Source: Pseudomonadales bacterium
Lineage (GTDB): Bacteria; Pseudomonadota; Gammaproteobacteria; Pseudomonadales; UBA7239
Length of the DNA stretch: 7,694 nucleotides
Assembly: GCA_020443005.1 (NCBI GenBank)
Contig: JAGRJA010000008.1
Span: 1-7,694, forward strand
Direction of reading: 5' to 3'
Positions 1 through 6,412 of the stretch are shown piece by piece. A program made the translations under genes and the position numbers. Within the stretch, counting starts at the first letter, position 1. Each line of letters opens with the position of its first letter. The notes under the pieces were generated by a model. The model saw only the letters and a program-made list of their open reading frames with translations. It ran no database searches and had not been told where the DNA came from.

Positions 1-127
1 AATCCGGATCAACCCCGTGTTTTCTGGCCGAGGCCTCCAGTGCCGCACGTTGGGCAACGATAATATCTTCCCTGACGCTGCCATCTTCATTGATATACAA
101 ACCCTGACCCTGCATAAGCCACCCCAT
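1..127 (-). CDS. N-terminal fragment of an unrecognised protein (runs off left edge)
   Basis: An open frame begins with ATG at 127 on the minus strand and stays open to the window edge, giving 42 residues that start MGWLMQGQGLYINEDGSVRE and continue with an Ala-rich, probably helical stretch ending HGVDPD. A second in-frame ATG at 115 is an alternative start; it has a GGGG run (within 118-125) at better ribosome-binding distance, while the ATG at 127 has only a weak GAAAG upstream. There is no signal peptide or membrane segment in the visible part. It is divergent from the TetR gene, with 154 bases between the starts. I do not recognise the family from 42 residues and assign no function. Coding is supported by the open frame to the edge, plausible codon use and the divergent layout. 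Confidence 0.6.
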   Translation of the reverse strand, partial: MGWLMQGQGLYINEDGSVREDIIVAQRAALEASARKHGVDPD

Positions 128-142
128 TTGCGCTTTCAAGAC

Positions 143-171
143 AATGTATTGCTACGGCAGGCAAGCCTCAA
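143..171 (-). promoter_or_regulatory. Candidate sigma70-type promoter for the leftmost minus-strand gene
   Basis: On the minus strand, TTGAGG (166-171) is followed after exactly 17 bases by TACATT (143-148); each box matches the sigma70 consensus at 4 of 6 positions. Transcription would begin near 136. That leaves a very short leader for the ATG at 127 and about 20 bases for the ATG at 115, which slightly favours the latter start. The match is modest and found by eye. Confidence 0.3.
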
Positions 172-207
172 TGGGTGCCGCCCGTGATTGATAGCCATAA
201 AAATACA

Positions 208-229
208 CTTGAGTTTACTTTTACACAAG
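208..229. promoter_or_regulatory. Imperfect inverted repeat, candidate TetR-family operator
   Basis: A 22-base site reads CTTGAGT on the left and ACACAAG on the right, so the arms pair as CTTGnGT with ACnCAAG around an AT-rich centre. It overlaps the candidate -35 box of the adjacent TetR-family gene. TetR-family repressors commonly bind short palindromes of this size over their own promoters. Assignment to this particular regulator is inference, and one site found by eye in AT-rich DNA could be chance. Confidence 0.3.
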
Positions 230-238
230 GGTTACTAT
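209..238 (+). promoter_or_regulatory. Candidate promoter of the TetR-family gene
   Basis: TTGAGT (209-214) and TACTAT (233-238) are separated by 18 bases and each match the sigma70 boxes at 4 of 6 positions. The implied start near 245 gives a leader of roughly 37 bases to the TTG start at 282. The surrounding stretch is locally AT-rich. An imperfect palindrome (208-229) lies over the -35 box and spacer, as expected for an autoregulated repressor gene. Confidence 0.35.
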
Positions 239-267
239 AGGCAACTTCGACAATTACCTAAAACGGC

Positions 268-274
268 GGAGGAG
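268..274 (+). promoter_or_regulatory. Ribosome binding site that fixes the TTG start of the TetR gene
   Basis: GGAGGAG lies 7 bases before the TTG at 282. It is a near-perfect anti-16S match at ideal spacing, and there is no competing ATG in frame before the HTH domain. This is the strongest Shine-Dalgarno sequence in the window and decides the unusual start codon. Confidence 0.85.
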
Positions 275-281
275 CAAGACC

Positions 282-917
282 TTGCCCACTGCACAGACAG
301 CTTCCAAAGAAAAATCATCCAGCCTGCGGGAGCGCAACAAACAACGCATCCACCAGCGTTTGCACGAAACTGCCATCACGCTGCTATCACGCACTGAACT
401 TGAACAGATCACCATTGAAGACATCTGCGAAGGGGCAGAAATTTCAAAAAAAACCTTCTACAACTACTACCCCTCAAAACATGACCTGATTGAAGCCATC
501 AGCCAGTCTCTGCTGCTCGATGCATCCAGGCGTCACTTCGATGAATGCATGAGCAGGTTCAGCACGACGCGTGAGCGCCTGCTCTGCTTCCTGCAAAAAC
601 AGGGCAGCAACCTGTCGGACAAACCGCTGCTTGAACGCAACCTGATTCGCCACGCCATGCTCGATCTGTCACAAAGCAGTGACAGCAGCGGCAAAAAGAT
701 GGAGAACCAGATACAGCTGTTTGAAAAAATGCTGGAAGCCGGCAAACAACGCGGAGAAATCAACCCGGCCTTCAGCCCGCGCTTTCTCGCAGAAATGATT
801 GATGGCGCCATCAACACCAGCGCCATCCACTGGATTCACTTTCCGGATTATCCGGTGAACAAGCGTTACCGCGAACTCAAGCAGTTTATTCTCGATATTG
901 CCCTGACACCGCCGTAA
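282..917 (+). CDS. TetR/AcrR-family transcriptional regulator
   Basis: This 211-residue protein has the usual TetR-family length. Residues 15-40 form the first, basic helix, and residues 43-65 carry the helix-turn-helix, with the typical pattern ITIEDICEGAEISKKTFYNY followed by PSKHDLI. The remainder (about 75-205) is helical and should be the ligand-binding and dimerisation domain; its sequence does not reveal the ligand. Translation starts at TTG, chosen because a GGAGGAG box sits 7 bases upstream. It is divergent from the partial minus-strand gene and lies 114 bases upstream of the FAD dehydrogenase on the same strand. TetR proteins usually repress themselves and neighbouring genes until a small molecule binds. 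Here the natural candidate targets are this gene and the dehydrogenase/SRPBCC pair, and the ligand may be a hydrophobic substrate of those enzymes. The family call is firm; targets and ligand are inferred. Confidence 0.95.
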   Translation: MPTAQTASKEKSSSLRERNKQRIHQRLHETAITLLSRTELEQITIEDICEGAEISKKTFYNYYPSKHDLIEAISQSLLLDASRRHFDECMSRFSTTRERLLCFLQKQGSNLSDKPLLERNLIRHAMLDLSQSSDSSGKKMENQIQLFEKMLEAGKQRGEINPAFSPRFLAEMIDGAINTSAIHWIHFPDYPVNKRYRELKQFILDIALTPP

Positions 918-952
918 AGGTGTTCGGATACTGAAAATACCTAAATAAACGC

Positions 953-975
953 AGCAGGCGAAGTGATAACCTGCT
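953..975. repeat. Inverted repeat upstream of the dehydrogenase gene
   Basis: AGCAGG (953-958) and CCTGCT (970-975) are perfect 6-base inverted arms separated by 11 bases. The repeat lies in the 114-base gap between the TetR gene and the dehydrogenase. A second short pair, GTGA (963-966) and TCAC (978-981), overlaps it. No T-tract follows, so it does not look like an intrinsic terminator. It could be a regulator-binding site, a weak transcript hairpin or coincidence. Its arms do not resemble the palindrome at 208-229. Confidence 0.3.
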
Positions 976-1031
976 AGTCACTTTGAAGAAAGTTTCTATC
1001 GTTCAGACAAACTCCGGTGTGGTAAACCCCT

Positions 1032-2747
1032 GTGACAGCAGATTCCCAAAGCAGCGAAAACATGCACAGTGTTGATGTGATTGTGGTCGGCAGCGGTGCC
1101 GGCGGCATGACGGCTGCCATCACTGCCGCTGACCAGGGTTTCGACACCCTGCTGATTGAAGCATCCGACCAGTTTGGCGGCACATCGGCCATGTCGGGTG
1201 GCGTTGTCTGGGTACCGGCCAACCACCTGATGCCAAAAGCCGGTATCAGCGATAGTTATGAAGAAGGCATGGCCTACCTGAAAGCGACGACAAAAGGTGA
1301 AGTGCCTGAAGAAAAGCTGCATGCCTACCTGACATATGCGCCCGCCATGCTGCGCTATCTTGAGCAAAACACACACACCGCTTTTAACGCAGCGGTCGAA
1401 TACTCTGATTACTATCCCGATTTGCCGGGCTACAAGCCGGGTGCCCGCTCGCTCGACTCCAAACCTTTCAGCCGCCGCAAGCTGAAAGAAAATGATGAAG
1501 ACATCCGCCTGCCCTCGACCCGACCGCTGTTTAACCGCATCAGCATGACCGCCATTGAAGCGCACGAAATGCTCAAATCGGAACGCTTCCGCAATTTCTT
1601 CATTCTCTGGCGACTGCTGATTCACTTTCTCGACATACCCATGCGCATCAAGGGAAAACGCGACAACCGCATGGTGCTCGGACAGGCGCTGGCGGGCAGC
1701 CTGCGTGCCTCGATGATGGATCGCAACATCCCGCTATGGCTCAATACCCGCTTGCAGGAACTGCTGCTTGAAGATGGTCGTGTTTGCGGTATCCGCGCCA
1801 GCAAAAACGGCCAGCCTGTTACGATTACTGCCCGCAAGGGCGTGATTCTTGCCAGCGGTGGTTTCGGCAGAAACACCGAGATGCGGCAGAAATACCAGAA
1901 GCACCCGATCAGCGGTGACTGGAGCAGTGCCAACCCGCACGACCTCGGTGACAGTATCAGCGCAGGTGAAAAAATCGGTGCCCAGCTCGAATTCATGCAC
2001 TGCGCCTGGTGGAGCCCTTCCTTCTTGCTGCCCAAGGGTGAACCGGAATCACTGATCATCGGCAAATCCATGCCCGGCTGTATTTTTGTCAACAAGGCCG
2101 GTGAGCGTTTCACCAATGAGGCGGCGCCTTACGAAGATGTGGTCAAGGGGCAATACGCTGCCAATGACAGCTCACCCGCCATCCCCTGCTACATGATCAT
2201 GGATGGCCGCTACCGCGAGGAATACGCGCTCGCCAATGGTCGTATCTATCCCGCCAAAATCATGCCCGATGAAAAAATGCCGGATGAATACAAAAAACCG
2301 GGATTCATCTTCAAGGCAGATACGCTCGATGAACTGGCGCAGCAGATGGATGTCGATGCGGCAGGTCTTGCCACCACCATCAAGCGTTTTAACGGCTTTG
2401 CTGAAAGCGGCGTGGATGAGGATTTCAATCGCGGTGGCAATGCGCAGGATTGTTATTACTCCGATGCTACCACCGGCTACCCGAACCCGACACTGGCACC
2501 CATCCAGCGACCACCGTTCTACGGCATGTTGATCTGGCCCGGTGACCTAGGCACCAAGGGCGGCCTGAAAACCGATCATCGCGGTCGCGTGCTCGACACC
2601 GGCGACAACATCATCGAAGGGCTTTATGCCACCGGCAATACCACCGGCTCGGTCATGGGCAACAGCTATCCCGGTGCCGGCTCAACGCTGGGCCCCTCAA
2701 TGACCTTCGGCTATATCGCCGCGCTTGACCTGGCCGGCAAACTGTAA
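1032..2747 (+). CDS. FAD-dependent dehydrogenase, 3-ketosteroid delta1-dehydrogenase-like
   Basis: The 571-residue protein belongs to the FAD_binding_2 family (fumarate reductase flavoprotein / 3-ketosteroid dehydrogenase fold), at the usual length for the ketosteroid dehydrogenases. The N-terminal Rossmann motif is VDVIVVGSGAGG (14-25), followed by the acidic E43 that would contact ribose and by GGTSAMSGG (49-57), which in the family lines the flavin. GVILASGGFG (270-279) and GERFTNEAAPY (357-367) are further family blocks. The C-terminal block 530-560 reads GLYATGNTTGSVMG then NSYPGAGSTLGP. In ketosteroid delta1-dehydrogenases a Tyr and a Gly four residues later in the YPGPG motif are catalytic, matching Y546 and G550. 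A tyrosine cluster (124, 127, 128) and Y367 are candidates for the other active-site tyrosines. The start is GTG at 1032; an in-frame TAA at 1023 bars an earlier one, and ATG at 1062 (just before the Rossmann strand) is the alternative. No signal peptide is seen. It probably dehydrogenates a steroid or related ring ketone, but the substrate is not proven. Confidence 0.93.
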   Translation: MTADSQSSENMHSVDVIVVGSGAGGMTAAITAADQGFDTLLIEASDQFGGTSAMSGGVVWVPANHLMPKAGISDSYEEGMAYLKATTKGEVPEEKLHAYLTYAPAMLRYLEQNTHTAFNAAVEYSDYYPDLPGYKPGARSLDSKPFSRRKLKENDEDIRLPSTRPLFNRISMTAIEAHEMLKSERFRNFFILWRLLIHFLDIPMRIKGKRDNRMVLGQALAGSLRASMMDRNIPLWLNTRLQELLLEDGRVCGIRASKNGQPVTITARKGVILASGGFGRNTEMRQKYQKHPISGDWSSANPHDLGDSISAGEKIGAQLEFMHCAWWSPSFLLPKGEPESLIIGKSMPGCIFVNKAGERFTNEAAPYEDVVKGQYAANDSSPAIPCYMIMDGRYREEYALANGRIYPAKIMPDEKMPDEYKKPGFIFKADTLDELAQQMDVDAAGLATTIKRFNGFAESGVDEDFNRGGNAQDCYYSDATTGYPNPTLAPIQRPPFYGMLIWPGDLGTKGGLKTDHRGRVLDTGDNIIEGLYATGNTTGSVMGNSYPGAGSTLGPSMTFGYIAALDLAGKL

Positions 2748-2768
2748 ACCAGCGGATACAGCAACAGC

Positions 2769-3233
2769 ATGATTACCGACACCACCGTCAGTTCAGAGAA
2801 AGTCATTATCAATGCGCCGGTTACGCTGGTCTGGTCGATCCTGGTGGATTTTGAAAACTACGAAAAGTGGAACCCCTTCTGCCCTTCCATCAAAACCCGG
2901 CTTGAACCAGGTGCACCCGTTGAAATGCACTGCGACCTCGGCCATGGACTGCAAAAACAGGTGGAGTTCATGACGCAGATCGAGCCGGAAAAAGTGCTGG
3001 CCTGGGGAATGAAAAACGAACCGGGAGATCCGGTAAAGGCCATTCGTTACCAGTATCTTGAAGCGCTTGGTGACACACAGTGCAGTTATTACACCATTGA
3101 CGAATTTGAAGGCGATCAAATCGCCGGCATGCTGAAAAATTTTGGCCGAAATATCGAGAACGGTTTTAACGCCTGCGCTTTGGGGCTCAAGGCAATTGCT
3201 GAAGAGCGCTTTAGCCAGTTGGCAAAAACCTGA
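2769..3233 (+). CDS. SRPBCC (START/polyketide cyclase-like) family protein
   Basis: This 154-residue protein has the SRPBCC layout: an opening strand with SSEKVIINAPVTLVWSIL (8-25), a first helix with the hallmark FENYEKWNPFCPS (28-40), several beta strands (about 50-110), and a long C-terminal helix (about 115-150) that would close the hydrophobic cavity. Such proteins bind lipids, steroids or polyketides, and some act as cyclases or hydratases; no catalytic residues can be assigned here. It begins 21 bases after the dehydrogenase stop, so the two are very likely cotranscribed, and a role in binding the dehydrogenase substrate or product is a reasonable inference. The Shine-Dalgarno sequence is weak, which fits translation coupled to the upstream gene. 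Its length is normal, with no signal peptide or membrane segment. Confidence 0.9.
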   Translation: MITDTTVSSEKVIINAPVTLVWSILVDFENYEKWNPFCPSIKTRLEPGAPVEMHCDLGHGLQKQVEFMTQIEPEKVLAWGMKNEPGDPVKAIRYQYLEALGDTQCSYYTIDEFEGDQIAGMLKNFGRNIENGFNACALGLKAIAEERFSQLAKT

Positions 3234-3278
3234 TCCAATCAGTGCGACTGCCTGCAACCGACTGAAAAACGCCACCTG

Positions 3279-4133
3279 CTAGAAAAAGTTCGGATAATCC
3301 TTCCAGTAATACTGCAGCGAGGTATCCTGCCAGTTGCGGTACATGAACGCCCAATTCAGTTCCTCAATACGCCAACCGTGGTGCGGCTCAAGATTCAGCG
3401 AAAACACCGGGGCACCGTAATCACAGAAACGGGTGTCGATGCTCATGCGCACCTTGTCTTTTGACAGATTGGGTTCAGCCTTGTGCACCATGCAGGAGTG
3501 AAAAATAATCACATCACCTTGCTGCACATCCGACACATGCCACAGGGTTTCATCCGGGTAGATCTCGCACTGCACACCGCCCACACCCTGGGCCTGGAAC
3601 ACCGGCCGCTTGCCACCCAGATGCGATTTTGGCAACAACTTCAGGCGCCCCATGTTGGCATCCACATCATGCAGTGCCACCCAGATACCCGCCATGGTCG
3701 GACCGGCATTGTGCGAATGGGCATCCTGGTGTGGTGGCGTTTCATAGCCCACCTTGCCCGGTGTTGAAATGCGCGCCATTTTCATCGGGTAAACAAACGC
3801 CCGGGTGCCGGTTACCAGCTCCATCAGTTCGATTGTTTCCGGCTGGTGAAAAAACCCGTGAAAGGCCTCAAGCGATTGCATCTTCGGGTAAACCGCATCC
3901 CAGATGGCATCGGTTTCGTAAAAGGGCTCTCCAGCGAGCACCGGTGTGGCTTGCTCACCGTTTTTCACCACATGTGGCGCCAGCAGATCAACAAACTCAT
4001 CCAGCAACCCGGCACAGCGGTCGGCAGGCATATAGCCCGGCAAGTACAGGTAACCCCACTCCTGAAAGCGGGATCTGAGCACTTCAGCAGGCTCTTCAAA
4101 ACGGGAGACAATCAAATCATGGTCTTCTGACAT
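3279..4133 (-). CDS. Phytanoyl-CoA dioxygenase (PhyH) family Fe(II)/2-oxoglutarate oxygenase
   Basis: Counting from the ATG at 4133 the protein has 284 residues, typical of bacterial PhyH-family oxygenases. The iron-binding facial triad is visible: H135 and D137 in TPPHQDAHS, and the distal H217 in FHSCMVHKAEPN. R229 in KVRMSIDTRF is the expected 2-oxoglutarate-binding arginine. The N-terminal WGYLYLPGYMPAD (26-38 region) is the family's usual opening strand. Two TTG codons directly precede the ATG (4134-4139), and the frame could start there; the ATG is preferred, although no good Shine-Dalgarno precedes any of them. The aromatic C-terminus (YYWKDYPNFF) is intact. It converges on the SRPBCC gene with 45 bases between stops. 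PhyH enzymes hydroxylate acyl-CoAs and other hydrophobic or natural-product substrates. The substrate is unknown, but the neighbourhood suggests a lipid or isoprenoid. Confidence 0.93.
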   Translation of the reverse strand: MSEDHDLIVSRFEEPAEVLRSRFQEWGYLYLPGYMPADRCAGLLDEFVDLLAPHVVKNGEQATPVLAGEPFYETDAIWDAVYPKMQSLEAFHGFFHQPETIELMELVTGTRAFVYPMKMARISTPGKVGYETPPHQDAHSHNAGPTMAGIWVALHDVDANMGRLKLLPKSHLGGKRPVFQAQGVGGVQCEIYPDETLWHVSDVQQGDVIIFHSCMVHKAEPNLSKDKVRMSIDTRFCDYGAPVFSLNLEPHHGWRIEELNWAFMYRNWQDTSLQYYWKDYPNFF

Positions 4134-4390
4134 CAACAACGGGCCCCGGAGAAAACAATTTCAGTTTCAACTGCGTGCAACTATTTACCATAAACAGAAC
4201 AACAGCCACAACCACAATACACAAGTGATCTCTCAATGCCGCCATCCACTTCAGCAAGTGATCACAGTGAAGCCCATCCATCTTGGAACACAAAACCATT
4301 GAATTTGATAATTCCTTGATACTTTTTTTACATCGTGAATACATCAACCGGCCTATAGTTGCGGCATTTTCAAGCTAGCGGTTTCAAGGC
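4134..4390. other. Intergenic region between the divergent oxygenase and transferase genes
   Basis: These 257 bases separate two divergent genes and should hold both promoters. The transferase-proximal part (4300-4345) is AT-rich and contains two TTGATA hexamers (4305-4310 and 4316-4321) and a TTTACA (4327-4332). A TATAGT (4354-4359) resembles a -10 box but has no good -35 at 16-18 bases, so I do not call a promoter. An 11-base direct repeat (CAAGTGATCWC) is described separately. No hairpin-plus-T terminator and no convincing small gene are visible. Confidence 0.6.
4222..4265. repeat. Pair of CAAGTGATC direct repeats
   Basis: CAAGTGATC occurs at 4222-4230 and again at 4255-4263, 33 bases apart start to start, close to three helical turns. 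The match extends to CAAGTGATCWC over 11 positions with a single T/A difference. The second copy includes the perfect palindrome GTGATCAC (4258-4265). The spacing and position between divergent promoters fit a pair of regulator sites, but no regulator can be named. Confidence 0.4.
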
Positions 4391-6412
4391 ATGCAACAAA
4401 ATCCCCGATTCTCACTGAAAAGCGATCTGGCCTTTATCGCAATCACGGTTCTCTGGTTACTTGTTTTTCAGGGAATATTGCGCAGCCTCTTTCTCTATTT
4501 TCATGCCGACCTTGCACGGGACATTCCGGGTGAAACCGTTTTATCGGCCTTCGGTATCGGCCTGCGTTTTGACATGATTATTGCCGTATACGGTCTGCTG
4601 CCACTGCTCTTTGCGTTTCTGTCACCACTCACTGAAAAACGGCGAAGGATCATACGCATCTGGCTCACCGTCTACGGTACGCTGCTGGCTTTTCTGGCGG
4701 TGCTTGAGCTGGATTTTTACCAGGAGTTTCATCAGCGCCTGAACAGCCTCGTTTTCGAATATGTAAAAGAAGACCCGGAAACCGTTCTGAGCATGATCTG
4801 GTACGGTTTTCCGGTTATTCGCTACCTGATACTGATCGGTTTTCTCGCTTCGCTCTTCCACTTCGCGATGTTAAAGGCCGACCGCTTGACGCAAGCCATG
4901 GGCACAGCACCGACCAAAAACGCGCGGCTTGTTCGTCTTGGTGTATTTGTTCCTGTTTTACTGCTTGCCGCCGTGGGCGCCCGGGGTACGCTTCGCCATG
5001 GCCCACCACTGCGCTGGGGAGACGCTTTTTTCAGCCAGTACACCTTTGCCAATCACCTAGGTCTGAACGGCGCTTTCACGCTGGCCAAGGCGGCAACTGC
5101 GTTGGCAGACAAGAAAGATGCCAATGCCTTCTGGTTCAAACAGCTACCAAATGACCAGGCCACAGACATTGTTCGCTCCCGCTGGATGCTGCCCAACGAG
5201 CAGCTCATCGACAGTGACAGTGCAGTTTTGAGACGCATCACCACACCACCGGTTAACACTACACCACCGAAAAATGTCGTCATTATCCTGATGGAAAGCT
5301 TCAGTGGTTTTTATACGGGAGCCTTGGGCGGACAGAAAGGCATCACGCCTGCATTCGACGAACTGACAAAGGAAGGTTTATTGTTTGAACGGTTTTTCTC
5401 CAACGGCACTCATACCCATCAGGGGGTATTTGCCTCTTTATCCTGCTTCCCCAATGTGCCCGGCCATGAGTACCTGATGCAGCAACCTGAAGGCGCCCAT
5501 TCTTTCTCCGGCATATCGGCAATCCTGCCAAAGGACAAGTTCAGCCAGCTATTTGTCTATAACGGCAGCTTTAGCTGGGACAACCAGGTGGGTTTTTTTC
5601 AGAATCAGGGCATGAGCCATTTTGTCGGACGAGAAGATTATATCAACCCCAAATTCTCGGACCCCACCTGGGGAGTATCGGATGAAGACATGTTCAACCG
5701 AGCCATCAGCGAACTCGACCGGCTTCCCGATAACAAACCTTTTGTCGCCATTCTGCAAACCCTCTCCAATCACACGCCCTACGCTCTGCCCGATCCGCTA
5801 CCCATGCCGCCCGTCATTGTTAATGGTGCTGTATCCGAAAGGCTCACGGCCATGCGTTATTCAGATTATGCACTGGGTGAATTTTTCAAAACCATCAAAG
5901 ACAGACCCTATTACAAAAATACGCTTTTCGTCATCGTGGGCGATCACGGCTTTGGCGTCCAGCAACAGTTAACGGCTGTAGACCTGCTGCGCTTTCATGT
6001 TCCCCTGCTTCTGATCGGGCCCGGCATTGTTGAAAAACATGGTCATCTTGAGCAAACGGTGGGTTCGCAGATCGATATCGTGCCTACCGTGATGAGCCTT
6101 CTCGGAAAACCCTACCAGCACCAATGCTGGGGGCGAGACCTGCTCAACCTGCCAGACAATGACCGGGGTATCGCCGTGATCAAACCCTCGGGTAATGACC
6201 CCACTGTTGCTCTTGTTTCCGACAGCCATTTGCTGGTCAGGGGGCCAGACGGCAAGCGTATTCTCTATCAATACCACTTCAGGCCTGACAACGCTGTCAC
6301 CAGAGTAGACGACACCGGCACGGAAAATGCCCTGTGGCCAATAATGCAAGCCTTCGTACAGAGTGCACTGATTTCCCTGCGTGACAACACCAGCGGTCCT
6401 GAGAATGAATAA
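4391..6412 (+). CDS. LTA synthase-like membrane sulfatase-fold transferase
   Basis: This 673-residue protein has an N-terminal membrane part and a C-terminal alkaline-phosphatase-superfamily domain, as in LtaS and related phosphoglycerol transferases. Five hydrophobic segments lie near 13-36, 50-78, 87-107, 136-160 and 180-198; the catalytic domain (about 293-590) would face the periplasm. Metal and catalytic positions: E302 in NVVIILMESFSG, the probable nucleophile T342 in NGTHTHQG, W397 in SFSWDNQ (matching the substrate-side Trp of LtaS), and D518-H519 in FVIVGDHGFG. In many relatives the residue before the nucleophile is Arg; here it is H341. Proteobacterial members transfer phosphoglycerol or similar head groups to glycans or glycolipids, or act as related phospho- or sulfo-hydrolases; the substrate here is unknown. 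The ATG at 4391 is kept because the first membrane segment follows at once and the next ATG lies at codon 62. The stop overlaps the next gene's start, so they form an operon. Confidence 0.93.
   Translation: MQQNPRFSLKSDLAFIAITVLWLLVFQGILRSLFLYFHADLARDIPGETVLSAFGIGLRFDMIIAVYGLLPLLFAFLSPLTEKRRRIIRIWLTVYGTLLAFLAVLELDFYQEFHQRLNSLVFEYVKEDPETVLSMIWYGFPVIRYLILIGFLASLFHFAMLKADRLTQAMGTAPTKNARLVRLGVFVPVLLLAAVGARGTLRHGPPLRWGDAFFSQYTFANHLGLNGAFTLAKAATALADKKDANAFWFKQLPNDQATDIVRSRWMLPNEQLIDSDSAVLRRITTPPVNTTPPKNVVIILMESFSGFYTGALGGQKGITPAFDELTKEGLLFERFFSNGTHTHQGVFASLSCFPNVPGHEYLMQQPEGAHSFSGISAILPKDKFSQLFVYNGSFSWDNQVGFFQNQGMSHFVGREDYINPKFSDPTWGVSDEDMFNRAISELDRLPDNKPFVAILQTLSNHTPYALPDPLPMPPVIVNGAVSERLTAMRYSDYALGEFFKTIKDRPYYKNTLFVIVGDHGFGVQQQLTAVDLLRFHVPLLLIGPGIVEKHGHLEQTVGSQIDIVPTVMSLLGKPYQHQCWGRDLLNLPDNDRGIAVIKPSGNDPTVALVSDSHLLVRGPDGKRILYQYHFRPDNAVTRVDDTGTENALWPIMQAFVQSALISLRDNTSGPENE

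Noticed and set aside
188..397. 69-residue plus-strand frame overlapping the start of the TetR gene
   Set aside because: It lies in a different frame from the clear helix-turn-helix protein, lacks a ribosome-binding site and has low-complexity His/Ala content.
996..1625. 209-residue open frame on the minus strand inside the dehydrogenase gene
   Set aside because: It is fully antisense to a gene with clear family motifs, has no recognisable domain, and its composition is that expected of a reverse-strand shadow.
2793..3275. 160-residue open frame on the minus strand opposite the SRPBCC gene
   Set aside because: The plus-strand frame has the SRPBCC pattern; the reverse frame shows no domain and no ribosome-binding site.
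3234..3278. Possible bidirectional terminator between the converging SRPBCC and PhyH genes
   Set aside because: The only hairpin (arms 3240-3246 and 3259-3264) is short and bulged, and the adjacent A-run is on the wrong side to give a T-tract for either gene.
4117..4347. 76-residue minus-strand frame with a hydrophobic stretch before the PhyH gene
   Set aside because: It starts with TTG/ATG without a Shine-Dalgarno, has an odd Cys/Met/His-rich composition, and ends inside the oxygenase start. The hydrophobic run is explained by GT-rich intergenic DNA.
4316..4359. Promoter for the LTA-synthase-like gene built from TTGATA or TTTACA and TATAGT
   Set aside because: TATAGT is a good -10 match, but TTTACA lies 21 bases away and TTGATA 32 bases away, outside usual spacing.
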